Below are positions 9,619 to 19,459 of a stretch of DNA of 45,893 nucleotides, piece after piece. The stretch spans positions 1 through 45,893 of the forward strand of contig JANEMA010000010.1 of the NCBI GenBank assembly GCA_024510845.1, given 5' to 3'. This stretch comes from Gammaproteobacteria bacterium (GTDB lineage Bacteria; Pseudomonadota; Gammaproteobacteria; Chromatiales; Chromatiaceae). The translations under genes were made by a program, and so were the position numbers. The notes under the pieces were generated by a model. It did no database searches. It had not been told where the DNA came from and worked only from the letters and a program-made list of their open reading frames with translations. Numbering within the stretch: the stretch's first letter is position 1; every line of letters begins with the position of its first letter.

Positions 9619-12600
9619 CCCGCATCGGCGACGCCCGGGCGCGCGAACTGGCACTCGATCCCACCCACTCGTTCATCGTCCAGGCGCCGGCCGGCTCGGG
9701 CAAGACCGAGCTGCTCACCCAGCGCTTCCTGCGCCTGCTCACCGGCGTCGAGGAACCCGAGCAGATCCTCGCCATCACCTTCACCCGCAAAGCCGCCGGC
9801 GAGATGCGCGAGCGCATCCTCGCCGCGTTGCACAAGGCACGCGACGATCGCCCCGAGGCCGAATGGGCACAACGCACCTGGGAGCTGACCCGTGCCGTGC
9901 TGAAGCGCGACACCGAACGTGGCTGGCAGCTCACCGACAACCCCAACCGCCTGCGCGTACTCACCTTCGACAGCCTGGCCGCCAGCCTGGCTCGACAGAT
10001 GCCGGTACTCAGCCGTCTGGGCAGTGCACCTCACGCTTGTGAAGACGCCCGTCCCCTCTACCGGGAAGCCACACGCCAGCTACTCACGCGCCTGGGCGAC
10101 GAGGACATCGGCCCCGCCCTGAAGACCGTGCTACGTCACCTGCACAACCGCCTCGGGCGTCTCGAGGAGCTGCTGGTGGACATGCTGAACAAGCGTGACC
10201 AGTGGTTGCCGCACCTCGACGCCGACCCCGAGCACATGGCGCAGGTACTGCGTGACCAGATCGAGTACCACATCGCGCTGAGCACGCAACGGATTCCGTC
10301 GGATCGGCTCGACGCACTGATACGCCTGGCACACATCGCCGCGCCACGCGTACCGGAAGACAGACTCGCCTGGCTACCGCGCTGGGCCGAGCGCGACACC
10401 CCGCCCGGCACAGCCTGGGAAGACCTGCCCTACTGGCTGGGACTGGTGGAACTGGCATTGAACAAGAATACCCCGGTGTTCCGCACGCGACTGACCAAGA
10501 ACGAGGGCTTTCCGCCCAAGAACCCGGCCAAGGACGAGATGACCGCCTTGTTGCAGACACTGGCCACCAAGCCTGGCCTGGCCAATGCCCTGCACAGTCT
10601 GCGTACCCTGCCGCTGGCTCCGCCCGACGCGGAACAGCGCCAGCTCCTCGATGCACTGACACAGGTGCTGCAGCAGGCCGCCGCCGAGCTGCTGCTCGTC
10701 TTCCAGACAAGCGGCAAACTCGATTTCGTCGAGATCCAGCAACGAGCCTTGCGCGCCCTGGGCACCCCCGACGCCCCGGGCGAGGCTGCGCTGCGCCTGG
10801 ACTACCGCCTGCTCCACCTGCTGGTGGACGAGTTCCAGGACACATCCAGCGGCCAATACCAGCTGCTCACCCGCCTTACTGCAGGCTGGGAACCGGACGA
10901 CGGCCGTACCCTGTTCCTGGTCGGCGACCCCATGCAGTCCATCTACCGTTTCCGCAAGGCCGAGGTCAGCCTGTTCCTGCAGGCCTTCGAGGGACGACTG
11001 GGCGAGGTCGCACTCACGCCGCTCACCCTGGCACGCAACTTCCGCTCCCAGGCCGTACTGGTCGACTGGTTCAACAGCACCTTCCGGCAGATCTTCCCGA
11101 TGGCCCGGGACATCGCGCTGGGCGCCATGCCACACACCCCGTCGGAAGCGGTACACCCAGCCCTGCCCGGCGAGGCGGTGACGGTGCATCCCCTGAACAC
11201 CTCGGATGCCAGCGTCGAGGCCGAACGAGTGGTCGGGATCGTGCGCCAACGCCTGACCGAGAGCCCTGGCAGCGTCGCCATTCTGGCACGCGCACGCGCG
11301 CATCTCGCGGAGATCGCGCGCGCGCTGGGCGAAGCCGGGATCCCCTACCAGGCCGTCAAGGTGGCACCGTTGGCCGACCAGCCCACGGTACGCGACCTGC
11401 ACGCCCTGCTGCGCTCCCTGCTGCACCCCGCCGACCGCCTGCACTGGCTGGCCCTGCTGCGCTCGCCGCTGGTCGGCCTGTCGCTCGACGACATCGTCCA
11501 CCTCGCCGAGGGCGAACCGCGTCACCTGTACACCCTGCTCGCGGACCCACAGGCACGCGCGCGCCTGAGCGCCGACGGCCGGCAGCGCGCCGACCGCCTG
11601 CACGCCCTGCTAGAGCAGGAGCTGCCCGCCCGCCACCGTCGCCCACTGCGCGAATGGCTGGAAGGCTTCTGGCTGGCGCTGGGCGGCGCGGTGGTCGGAA
11701 GACGCGAGGACGCCGAAACCTACCTCGCGCTGGTCGAACAGCACGCCGCCCCCCACGGGATAGAGGACCTGTCCCTGCTGGAAAACGTGCTCGCCGAGCT
11801 CTATGCCCCACCGGACACCCGCCCCGAGGCCGAACAGGTACTGCTCACCACCCTGCACCAGTCCAAGGGATTGCAGTTCGACACCGTGATCCTGCCCGGC
11901 CTGGGCCGGAAGGCACGGAACGAAGAGTCCCGCCTGCTCTACTGGCATGAACTGCCACACCCCGAAGGCGGCACCGAACTGCTGATTGCGCCCATCCCCC
12001 GCCGTACCGGCACCGATCCACTGGTCGACTACCTGAAGACGATCGAACGTCAGAAGGCCGAACACGAGCAGCAGCGCCTGCTGTACGTGGCCGCGACCCG
12101 CACCAAATCGCAACTGCACCTGCTGGGACACGTGAAGTTTTCCAGGAGCAAACACAAGGCGGACGAGCCCTATCCGGAAAACAGCAGCCTGCTGGCCACA
12201 CTCTGGCCGGCCGTCGAACAGCACTTCGCCGAGCTGACACCACCGGAAGAGAGCACCGACGAGGGTACACCCACCCCCCCCGTGAGCGAGCAGCGCATCG
12301 CCACCGACTGGCGATTGAGCGCACCATCCGGCATCACCACATCACCCTTCGCATCCGCCGGCGAGGAACCCGGTATCGGGTTCCTGTGGGCAGGCGACAC
12401 TGCACGCCATGTCGGCACTCTGGTGCACCGCTGGCTGGAGCGCATTGCACACGAAAAGCCAGCACACTGGCCGGTGTCGCGCATCGACGAACTGACTCCC
12501 CGCTTCCGCATCGCGCTGGCAACCCTGGGCGTGGCACCCGAGGCGCTGGACGAGGCGGCCGACAAGGTGACCCACGCGCTGCGCCAGACCCTCGAGGACG

Positions 12601-12917
12601 AGCGCGGCCGCTGGCTACTGGATGCCCACGAGCAAGCCGCCTGCGAGTGGTCATTGACCGTACTCGACGAGCAGGGCAAGCCCCGGCAATACGTCATCGA
12701 CCGCACTTTCATCACCGATGGCGTGCGCTGGATCATCGACTACAAGACCGGCGACCACCAGGGCGGTGACCTCGACAACTTCCTCGACAGCGAACAAGAA
12801 CGTTACCGGGCTCAGCTGGAGAACTACGGCCGCATCCTGCGCCTGCGCGAAGATCGGCCGGTACGCCTGGCACTGTATTTCCCCCTGCTGGGAGGCTGGC
12901 GGGAATGGGCGCCATAA
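9615..12917 (+). CDS. AddA-like UvrD/Rep helicase with C-terminal nuclease domain
   Basis: An 1100-residue SF1A helicase-nuclease. Motif I is APAGSGKTELL (residues 24-34), motif Ia AITFTRKAAGEMRER, motif II VDEFQDTS (Asp405, Glu406), motif III VGDPMQSIYRFRKAE, motif V TLHQSKGLQFDTVIL and motif VI QQRLLYVAATRTK. A RecB-type nuclease lies at the C-terminus with IDYKTG (Asp1042, Lys1044). It pairs with the preceding AddB-like gene through a 4-base overlap. Established AddAB enzymes resect broken DNA ends and respond to Chi; whether this pair does so is inference. No recBCD genes are in the window. Confidence 0.88.
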   Translation: MTRIGDARARELALDPTHSFIVQAPAGSGKTELLTQRFLRLLTGVEEPEQILAITFTRKAAGEMRERILAALHKARDDRPEAEWAQRTWELTRAVLKRDTERGWQLTDNPNRLRVLTFDSLAASLARQMPVLSRLGSAPHACEDARPLYREATRQLLTRLGDEDIGPALKTVLRHLHNRLGRLEELLVDMLNKRDQWLPHLDADPEHMAQVLRDQIEYHIALSTQRIPSDRLDALIRLAHIAAPRVPEDRLAWLPRWAERDTPPGTAWEDLPYWLGLVELALNKNTPVFRTRLTKNEGFPPKNPAKDEMTALLQTLATKPGLANALHSLRTLPLAPPDAEQRQLLDALTQVLQQAAAELLLVFQTSGKLDFVEIQQRALRALGTPDAPGEAALRLDYRLLHLLVDEFQDTSSGQYQLLTRLTAGWEPDDGRTLFLVGDPMQSIYRFRKAEVSLFLQAFEGRLGEVALTPLTLARNFRSQAVLVDWFNSTFRQIFPMARDIALGAMPHTPSEAVHPALPGEAVTVHPLNTSDASVEAERVVGIVRQRLTESPGSVAILARARAHLAEIARALGEAGIPYQAVKVAPLADQPTVRDLHALLRSLLHPADRLHWLALLRSPLVGLSLDDIVHLAEGEPRHLYTLLADPQARARLSADGRQRADRLHALLEQELPARHRRPLREWLEGFWLALGGAVVGRREDAETYLALVEQHAAPHGIEDLSLLENVLAELYAPPDTRPEAEQVLLTTLHQSKGLQFDTVILPGLGRKARNEESRLLYWHELPHPEGGTELLIAPIPRRTGTDPLVDYLKTIERQKAEHEQQRLLYVAATRTKSQLHLLGHVKFSRSKHKADEPYPENSSLLATLWPAVEQHFAELTPPEESTDEGTPTPPVSEQRIATDWRLSAPSGITTSPFASAGEEPGIGFLWAGDTARHVGTLVHRWLERIAHEKPAHWPVSRIDELTPRFRIALATLGVAPEALDEAADKVTHALRQTLEDERGRWLLDAHEQAACEWSLTVLDEQGKPRQYVIDRTFITDGVRWIIDYKTGDHQGGDLDNFLDSEQERYRAQLENYGRILRLREDRPVRLALYFPLLGGWREWAP

Positions 12918-12927
12918 GCATGTTGGT

Positions 12928-12990
12928 TCGCCCCGGGTACGGGCCTCCTGCCCACAAGAGCGGCGCCCCACCACGGGCATACCACCTGTT
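12928..12990. repeat. Possible REP-like palindromic intergenic debris
   Basis: Immediately after the AddA-like gene, GC-rich text with the elements GTTCGCCCCGGGTACGGGC, CCTCCTGCCCACAAG and GAGCGGCGCCCC looks like joined halves of REP elements of the 'TTCGCCCCG...CGGGCCTCCTAC' kind seen in gammaproteobacteria. There is no second clear copy in the window, so this rests on resemblance only. The rest of the 289-base gap before pdxH holds the repeat at 13035 and nothing else recognised. Confidence 0.3.
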
Positions 12991-13034
12991 GACCCTGCAT
13001 GCGACGAAACCGGAAAAGAGAAAAAATAACCGCT

Positions 13035-13056
13035 GAAGAACACAAAGCACACCAAG
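13035..13056. repeat. Dispersed CACAAAG-type intergenic repeat, copy 2
   Basis: GAAGAACACAAAGCACACC in the gap between the AddA-like gene and pdxH shares the ACACAAAG core with the copies at 4885-4915 and 15508-15531. Confidence 0.45.
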
Positions 13057-13206
13057 CTGTTCAAAAACAGCCCCGATCATCCCCCCACTTGCCGAGAAGA
13101 CAGGAAAGGAGCATAAATACGCGATGGAAGACCCCTGCCGACCACCCCCTTGCCAGGTGAAGAAGAAAAGCCTGTTTCATCGAATCCTGCCTCGAGGAAT
13201 CACCTG

Positions 13207-13842
13207 ATGGATATCGCCGAGCTGCGGCGCGAATACCAGTACGCCGGGCTGTCCCGCAAAGATCTCGACCCGGATCCCTTCCACCAGTTCGAACGCTGGT
13301 TCATCGAGACCCGAAACGCGGGTCTGGACAACCCCAACGCACTCAGCCTGGCCACCTGCGGTGCCGACGGTATGCCCTCGGTGCGCACCGTGCTGCTCAA
13401 GGCCTTCGACCATCGCGGCTTCGTCTTCTACACCAACTACGGAAGCCGCAAGGCCCGGGAGATCGAGGCAAACCCCAAGGCGGCCATGCTGTTCCACTGG
13501 CTCGAACTCGACCGCCAAGTGAAGATCCATGGCTCAGTCGGACGGGTAAGCACCCTCGAATCCCTCACCTACTTCCGTTCTCGCCCCCACGGCAGCCAGC
13601 TTGGTGCCTGGTGCTCCGAGCAGAGCCGCCCCATCGCCTCACGCACCCTGCTGGAACAGGCCTTCGAATCGATGAAGCGAAAATTCCGGGACGGCGACAT
13701 TCCCCTGCCCGATCACTGGGGAGGCTACCGAGTCATCCCCGAACGCATCGAATTCTGGCAAGGCCGGGAAAGTCGGCTACATGACCGGTTCGAATATCGG
13801 AAGGAAGGTGATGAATGGGAGATACGACGGTTGGCGCCATGA
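13207..13842 (+). CDS. pdxH: Pyridoxine/pyridoxamine 5'-phosphate oxidase
   Basis: A 211-residue FMN-dependent oxidase converting PNP and PMP to pyridoxal 5'-phosphate, the last step of vitamin B6 synthesis and salvage. The family signatures are ELRREYQYAGLSRKDLDPDP near the N-terminus, SVRTVLLKAFDHRGFVFYTN (FMN binding), LELDRQVKIHG and the C-terminal ESRLHDRFEYRK...WEIRRLAP. The start at 13207 gives the usual family N-terminus; a reading from 13150 adds a tail without similarity. Length is close to E. coli PdxH (218). It stands alone, with 214 bases before the next gene. Confidence 0.96.
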   Translation: MDIAELRREYQYAGLSRKDLDPDPFHQFERWFIETRNAGLDNPNALSLATCGADGMPSVRTVLLKAFDHRGFVFYTNYGSRKAREIEANPKAAMLFHWLELDRQVKIHGSVGRVSTLESLTYFRSRPHGSQLGAWCSEQSRPIASRTLLEQAFESMKRKFRDGDIPLPDHWGGYRVIPERIEFWQGRESRLHDRFEYRKEGDEWEIRRLAP

Positions 13843-13996
13843 GTTCCTGAATTCACAGAACAACTGCAACGCCTGGAACTGAAGAGAAAATCCGTTGCCA
13901 CCTGGAATCGAAGCTGTTTCCGAGAGTCGAACACCTGTTTCTTTGAGCTGTTGAGAAAACATCACACCGCGGATTTCCGTTGCCATCGCTTCCTGC

Positions 13997-14025
13997 TTGA
14001 CAGTGCTCCACCCAGAGCCTAGAAA
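13997..14025 (+). promoter_or_regulatory. Candidate sigma70 promoter for the CorC-like gene
   Basis: TTGACA (13997-14002), a 17-base spacer and TAGAAA (14020-14025), ending 32 bases before the TTG start at 14058. The -35 is perfect and the -10 matches four of six positions. Confidence 0.5.
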
Positions 14026-14057
14026 TTGCCTCATCTTTCTGACCCGGGATTCCCCTC

Positions 14058-15362
14058 TTGGACGACATACCACTAGGCGCCCTGTTCGGCGCACTGATCC
14101 TGTTGCTGATCCTGTCAGCCTTCTTCTCCGGCTCCGAAACCGCTCTGATGACGCTCAATCGCTACCGATTGAAACACCTCGCGCAGGACGGTCACCCGGG
14201 CGCGTGGCGAGCCCAGCGCCTGCTGGAACAGCCCGACCGATTGATCGGCCTGATTCTACTGGGCAACAACTTCGTCAACATCCTCGCCTCCTCGCTCGCC
14301 ACACTGATTGCCATGCGTCTCGGTGGCGAAGGCGCCATCCCCATCGCCGCCGGGCTGCTCACTCTAGTGGTACTGATCTTTGCCGAAGTCGCACCCAAGA
14401 CGCTCGCCGCACTGCATCCCGAACGTCTGGCCTTTCCCGCCGCCTGGATCTATACCCCCACCCAGCGCCTGCTGTTTCCACTGGTGTGGATCGTCAACCT
14501 GACGGCCAATTCGGTACTGCGTCTGTTCGGAGTGGACCCGGAACACCGGGGCACCGATGTACTCAGCCGCGAGGAACTGCGCACCGTGGTCAACGAGGCC
14601 GGCAGCATGATCCCGCAACAGCATCAGCAGATGCTGCTCGCGCTACTCGATCTGGAGAACGTGCGCGTCGAGGACATCATGGTGCCGCGTACCAAGACCG
14701 ACGGTCTCGATATTCAGGATCCCATCTCGGTCATTCTCGACCAGCTGCAGCAGCTGCCCTACACCCGGGTACTGGTGTACGAAGGCAGCATCGACCAAGT
14801 GCTCGGCTTTCTGCATTCCCGCAAGATCCTGCAGGCTGCACTCGACCGTGACGGCCTGACCCACGAGGAATTGCGCGCACTGATCCGTGAACCCTATTTC
14901 ATTCCCAAGGGTACCTCGCTGTACGACCAGCTGCTCAACTTCCAACGCAACCGCCGTCGTGCCGGCCTGGTGGTAGACGAGTACGGCGATATCCTGGGTC
15001 TGGTGACTATGGCCGATCTGCTCGAAGAGATCGTCGGTGAATTCGCCACTGACCCGGCCGACAGCCTGGCCGACGTGACCCCGCAGGAGGACGGTAGCTT
15101 CCTGGTGAACGGCTCGGCCAGTCTGCGCGAGCTGGTACGCACCCTGCACTGGGGCTTGCCGACCAACGGGCCAAACACCCTCAACGGTCTGATCGTCGAG
15201 CACCTGCAGAGCCTGCCCGAGCCCGGCACTTCCGTCATGATCAACGGCTATCCCATCGATATCCTGCAGACCCAGGACAACCGGGTGAAGACCGCGCGTA
15301 TCCGGCCGGCAGAACGGTGCACTCTCGATGTGGCCAGCGACGAAGAAGACCTCAACTTCTGA
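14058..15362 (+). CDS. HlyC/CorC family CBS-domain membrane protein (CNNM type, YfjD-like)
   Basis: A 434-residue protein with an N-terminal CNNM/DUF21 membrane domain (three to four helices in residues 1-150, with the FFSGSETALMTLNRYRL and LGNNFVNILASS motifs), a CBS pair (around 200-330, with IMVPRT and RRRAGLVVDEYGDILGLVT) and a C-terminal CorC_HlyC domain (DGSFLVNGSASLRELVR). Relatives are linked to magnesium or cobalt export and resistance; the substrate here is not shown. The start is TTG at 14058: an in-frame stop lies at 14040-14042, and the first internal ATG (codon 30) would remove the first helix. A promoter candidate lies at 13997-14025. Confidence 0.86.
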   Translation: MDDIPLGALFGALILLLILSAFFSGSETALMTLNRYRLKHLAQDGHPGAWRAQRLLEQPDRLIGLILLGNNFVNILASSLATLIAMRLGGEGAIPIAAGLLTLVVLIFAEVAPKTLAALHPERLAFPAAWIYTPTQRLLFPLVWIVNLTANSVLRLFGVDPEHRGTDVLSREELRTVVNEAGSMIPQQHQQMLLALLDLENVRVEDIMVPRTKTDGLDIQDPISVILDQLQQLPYTRVLVYEGSIDQVLGFLHSRKILQAALDRDGLTHEELRALIREPYFIPKGTSLYDQLLNFQRNRRRAGLVVDEYGDILGLVTMADLLEEIVGEFATDPADSLADVTPQEDGSFLVNGSASLRELVRTLHWGLPTNGPNTLNGLIVEHLQSLPEPGTSVMINGYPIDILQTQDNRVKTARIRPAERCTLDVASDEEDLNF

Positions 15363-15507
15363 CTCCGTCCGGCCGCTATCCCGGGAAGAAACAGGACGCA
15401 AGGCAACCCAGATAAGCGAAAGGCTTCTGGCGAATCATACCCGGGCGGCCACTGCTGCTCCGCTCATGGCCAGGTAAACTGCCGGACATCTCGCTCTAAA
15501 CTGTACC

Positions 15508-15531
15508 GAACACGAAAAAACCACAAAGCAC
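15508..15531. repeat. Dispersed CACAAAG-type intergenic repeat, copy 3
   Basis: GAACACGAAAAAACCACAAAG lies just beyond the radA stop in the convergent CorC-like/radA gap (15363-15535). It shares the CCACAAAG unit with the copies at 4885-4915 and 13035-13056. Confidence 0.45.
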
Positions 15532-15535
15532 GATC

Positions 15536-16897
15536 TCAACAGGCATCGATAGCCTCGGACAGGCGACGAACCGGAATCACTTCCAGCCCTTCGACAGGCT
15601 TTCGCGGGGCATTGGCTGCGGGTACGATGGCGCGCCGGAAGCCGTGCTTGGCAGCCTCGCGCAGGCGCTCCTGTCCCGAGGGCACAGGCCGGATCTCACC
15701 AGCCAGTCCCACTTCACCCAGGGTCACCAGATCACCGTGCAACGGTTGGTCGCGGAAGCTCGAAAGCACGGCCAGCAGCACCGCCAGATCCGCCGCCGGC
15801 TCGGTCACCCGCACCCCGCCGACCACGTTCAGGAACACATCCTGGTCATACATACCGATTCCGCCATGCCGGTGCAGCACGGCCAGCAACATGGACAGGC
15901 GATTCTGTTCCAGGCCCAACGCCACCCGACGCGGGTTGCCCAGCGGACTCTGGTCGACCAGTGCCTGCACCTCGACCAGCAGTGGCCGTGTGCCCTCACG
16001 GGTCACCAGGATGGCACTGCCCGGCACCTGCTCCTCATGGAGTGACAAGAAGATCGCCGAAGGATTGCTCACTTCGCGCAGCCCCTTGTCGGTCATGGCG
16101 AACACACCCAGCTCATTGACCGCACCGAAACGGTTCTTGATGGCCCGTACCAAGCGGAAAGGACTGCCACTCTCACCTTCGAAATACAGCACCGTATCGA
16201 CCATATGCTCGAGCACCCGTGGTCCGGCCAGTGCACCTTCCTTGGTGACGTGCCCCACCAGAAACAGGCTGGTGCCGGTCTGCTTGGCGAAGCGTACCAA
16301 GCGCGCCGCCGACTCGCGCACCTGCGTCACCGAGCCTGGCGCCGACTGCAAATCCCCGGCATGAAAGGTCTGGATGGAATCGAGCACCAACGCACGCGGC
16401 CCGTGGCACCTGGCCAGATCGATGATGCGTTCGACCTGGGTCTCGGTAAGCAACTGAATTTTCTCGCCAGGCAGGCCAAGACGTTGCGCCCGCAGACTGA
16501 TCTGCTCGGCCGATTCCTCACCACTGACGTACAACACCGGCATCTGCTCGGCGAGCAGTGCCATCGCCTGTATCAGCAGGGTGGACTTGCCGATGCCCGG
16601 ATCACCACCGATCAGGGTCACAGAGCCGGGAACCAATCCTCCACCGAGCACCCGGTCGAGCTCACCCAGACCGGTGGCGATGCGCTGTGTCTGCTGTGGC
16701 GCAACTTCGGACAAGCAGCGCACCGACCGGGTTAGCGCATCCCCGGCGTAACCGGCAAAGCGTCCCGCCCCAGTGTCCGGGGCAGCCTCTTCCTGGAGAG
16801 TGTTCCAGGCTCCACAGTCGGTACACTGCCCCACCCACTTGGGATGGCTGACACCGCACTCGCTGCACAGATAGCGGACCTTGGGCGCTTTGGCCAT
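15536..16897 (-). CDS. radA: DNA repair protein RadA
   Basis: A 453-residue RecA-like ATPase that promotes branch migration in recombination. Domains in order: a C4 zinc finger (Cys11, Cys14, Cys25, Cys28), the ATPase with Walker A GGDPGIGKST and Walker B ALVLDSIQTF, the RadA-specific KNRFG motif, and a C-terminal Lon-protease-like domain. Length is normal (E. coli 460). It starts one base beyond the alr stop, so it is probably at the end of the rpsF-dnaB-alr operon. Confidence 0.97.
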   Translation of the reverse strand: MAKAPKVRYLCSECGVSHPKWVGQCTDCGAWNTLQEEAAPDTGAGRFAGYAGDALTRSVRCLSEVAPQQTQRIATGLGELDRVLGGGLVPGSVTLIGGDPGIGKSTLLIQAMALLAEQMPVLYVSGEESAEQISLRAQRLGLPGEKIQLLTETQVERIIDLARCHGPRALVLDSIQTFHAGDLQSAPGSVTQVRESAARLVRFAKQTGTSLFLVGHVTKEGALAGPRVLEHMVDTVLYFEGESGSPFRLVRAIKNRFGAVNELGVFAMTDKGLREVSNPSAIFLSLHEEQVPGSAILVTREGTRPLLVEVQALVDQSPLGNPRRVALGLEQNRLSMLLAVLHRHGGIGMYDQDVFLNVVGGVRVTEPAADLAVLLAVLSSFRDQPLHGDLVTLGEVGLAGEIRPVPSGQERLREAAKHGFRRAIVPAANAPRKPVEGLEVIPVRRLSEAIDAC

Positions 16898-16898
16898 C

Positions 16899-18014
16899 TC
16901 AGCCTCCGTAGTCGCGCGTCACCCGGGCGGTGACACCGCAGAACAGGGTGTAGGGAATGGTATCCGCCCAGCGTGCCACCTCATCAACCGGCAAGCCATC
17001 ACCCCAGAGCGTTACCCGGTCTCCCACCCGCGCCTCGGGCAGGCCGCGCAGATCGACCGTCAGCATATCCATGGATACCCGACCGACCACAGGTAACCGG
17101 TGACCGCGCAACAGGACCTTCGCCACCCGCCTGATGTGCCGGGGATAGCCGTCACCATAACCGATGCCGACCACACCCAGTGACAGATCCTCGGGCGCAC
17201 GCCAAGTACCGCCATAGCCGACCGGCTCACCACACGACACGCGGTGTACCGCCAGCAAGGGCACGCTCAGCGTCATTACCGAACGCAGATCGAGTGCATC
17301 CGCATCGCGGCCGATCAGCGGCGAGGCACCATAGAGCATCAGGCCGGGGCGCACCCAGTCGGCATGGCTGTCGGGCCAGGCGAGTATGCCTGCCGAGTTG
17401 GCGATCGAGCGCGCCAGACCGCATCCGGGCAGCACCAGACGCATGCGCGACAGCTGGGTTTCGGTGGTAGCATCGGCAATATCATCTGCATTCGCCAAGT
17501 GGGTCATCAGTCCTGCCAGGCGCAGCCATGGCAGAGCGCGGAATTGCCCGAGCAGCCAACCGGCCTGTGCCGGATCGAATCCCAGGCGATGCATACCGGT
17601 ATCGAATTTGATCCAGCAATCGAGTGCACCACTGCTCATGTCACCCTGCAGCAAAGCGAGCTGATGCAGATCATGTATCACCAGTGTCAGTGCGTACCGC
17701 CGCGCCAGTCCGAGATCATCTGCCGTCAGCGGCCCCTCGAGCACCACCAGAGGAACATCGATACCAGCCTTGCGCAATGAGACCGCCTCGTCGATGCGAG
17801 CCAGAGCGAAGGCGTCCACCCGCTCCTGCAATGCCTGCGCCACTGGCAACATGCCATGCCCATAGGCCTGCGACTTGATCACCGCCATCACCCGCCGTCC
17901 CGGAGCACGCTCGTGCACCACACCCAGATTGTGCCTTAGCGCAGCCAGGTCGATGCACGCACAGGCACCACCATCCACCTCAGTGATCGAGATCGGCATA
18001 GGCGTCATAGGCAT
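16899..18014 (-). CDS. alr: Alanine racemase
   Basis: A PLP enzyme converting L- to D-alanine for peptidoglycan. The PLP lysine is in AVIKSQAYGHG (Lys47 in this numbering) and the catalytic tyrosine in PVGYGGTW; GIGYGDGYPRHI is the conserved C-terminal signature. The 371-residue reading from 18014 overlaps the dnaB 3' end by 35 bases. ATG codons at 18005 and 17999, and a GTG at 17978 just past the dnaB stop, are also possible and closer to the usual Alr N-terminus. The dnaB-alr order is standard. Confidence 0.95.
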   Translation of the reverse strand: MPMTPMPISITEVDGGACACIDLAALRHNLGVVHERAPGRRVMAVIKSQAYGHGMLPVAQALQERVDAFALARIDEAVSLRKAGIDVPLVVLEGPLTADDLGLARRYALTLVIHDLHQLALLQGDMSSGALDCWIKFDTGMHRLGFDPAQAGWLLGQFRALPWLRLAGLMTHLANADDIADATTETQLSRMRLVLPGCGLARSIANSAGILAWPDSHADWVRPGLMLYGASPLIGRDADALDLRSVMTLSVPLLAVHRVSCGEPVGYGGTWRAPEDLSLGVVGIGYGDGYPRHIRRVAKVLLRGHRLPVVGRVSMDMLTVDLRGLPEARVGDRVTLWGDGLPVDEVARWADTIPYTLFCGVTARVTRDYGG

Positions 18015-19410
18015 AATTGTCGAAACGCGTGTATTGCCCCTGGAAGGTGAGCATCACGGTGCCAATGGGACCGTTACGCTGCTTGCCGATGATGATCTCG
18101 GCCTTGCCCTTGTTCGGCGAGTCCTCGTTGTATACCTCATCACGGTAGATGAAGACGATCAGGTCGGCGTCCTGCTCGATGGCACCGGACTCGCGCAGAT
18201 CGGACATCACCGGGCGCTTGTTGGGCCGCTGCTCGAGTGAGCGGTTGAGCTGCGAGAGGGCGATCACCGGCACGCACAGTTCCTTGGCCAGGGTTTTGAG
18301 TCCGCGCGAGATGGCGGAGATCTCGCTGACACGATTCTCCCCGGCGTCGGGCGCCTGCATCAATTGCAGATAGTCGATCACCACCAGGCCAAGCTGGCCG
18401 TGCTCCTTCATCAACCGACGGCAACGTGCACGCACTTCGGTGGGGCTGAGCGCCGGTGTGTCGTCGACGAACAGTTTGGCCTGCTGCAACAGGCTGACCG
18501 CCGAGGTCACACGCGGCCAGTCATCATCTTCTAGCTTGCCGGTACGCACTGCCTGCTGGTTGATCCGGCCCAACGAGGAAATCATGCGCATGGTCAGGGC
18601 TTCGTCCGGCATCTCCATAGAAAAAATGGCCACCGGCAAGCCTGCGCTGATTGCCACATTCTCGGCAATGTTCATGGCGAAGGTGGTCTTGCCCATCGAG
18701 GGACGACCGGCAACGATGATGAGATCGGATTTCTGGAGGCCCGATGTCTTGCCATCGAAATCATTGAAACCGGTGGGCACCCCGGTCATCGCCGTGCCGC
18801 TGGAGAACAACTCTTCGATACGATCGACCGTGTCGGTAAGCAGCTCACTTATGGGCCGGAATCCCGAGCGTCCCTTGGCCTGCTGTTCGGCGATCTGGAA
18901 CACCAAGTTCTCGGCCTCATCGAGCAACTGCTCGACCTTGCGCCCTTCCGGCCGATAGCAACTCTCAGCAATGCGGTTGCTGGCCCGGATCAGCTGGCGC
19001 ATCACCGACTGCTCGCGGACCAGACGCGCATAGGCACCCACGTTGGAGGCTGTCGGTGTATCGTTGGCCAGCATGCCGAGATACGGCAGGCCACCCACAT
19101 CATCGAGTTCCCCACGCCGTTCCAGTTCTTCGGCCAGGGTGACTACATCCAGCGGCTGACCGGCCTCGCCCAGCGCCGCCACGGCGCGGAAAACCGCTTG
19201 GTGTTCGCGGCGATAGAAATCCTCGGCAACGATCTGGTCGGCGACCCGCTCCCAGGCCTCGTCATCGAGCATCAGGCCGCCGAGTACTGCCTGTTCGGCC
19301 TGAATGGAATGCGGTGGCAGGCGCAGGGCCCCCATGGCTGCGTCGGCTGGCAGGCTGGCCTGCGACACCGCCTCGAACGACGGTGGAAACTGGTCGGAAT
19401 CCATGGACAT
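17980..19410 (-). CDS. dnaB: Replicative DNA helicase DnaB
   Basis: A 476-residue hexameric 5'-3' fork helicase. The N-terminal domain (LRLPPHSIQAEQAVLGGL) interacts with primase. The C-terminal RecA-like domain has Walker A AGRPSMGKTTFAMN, Walker B LGLVVIDYLQLM, and the H3/H4 signatures SQLNRSLEQRPNKRPVMSDL and IFSMEMP. Length matches E. coli DnaB (471). It lies 108 bases downstream of rplI with a strong hairpin in between. Confidence 0.98.
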   Translation of the reverse strand: MSMDSDQFPPSFEAVSQASLPADAAMGALRLPPHSIQAEQAVLGGLMLDDEAWERVADQIVAEDFYRREHQAVFRAVAALGEAGQPLDVVTLAEELERRGELDDVGGLPYLGMLANDTPTASNVGAYARLVREQSVMRQLIRASNRIAESCYRPEGRKVEQLLDEAENLVFQIAEQQAKGRSGFRPISELLTDTVDRIEELFSSGTAMTGVPTGFNDFDGKTSGLQKSDLIIVAGRPSMGKTTFAMNIAENVAISAGLPVAIFSMEMPDEALTMRMISSLGRINQQAVRTGKLEDDDWPRVTSAVSLLQQAKLFVDDTPALSPTEVRARCRRLMKEHGQLGLVVIDYLQLMQAPDAGENRVSEISAISRGLKTLAKELCVPVIALSQLNRSLEQRPNKRPVMSDLRESGAIEQDADLIVFIYRDEVYNEDSPNKGKAEIIIGKQRNGPIGTVMLTFQGQYTRFDNYAYDAYADLDH

Positions 19411-19459
19411 GGGTCTATTGAATCACATTGGCTTCACAAAAGAACGGGGCCGAAACACA

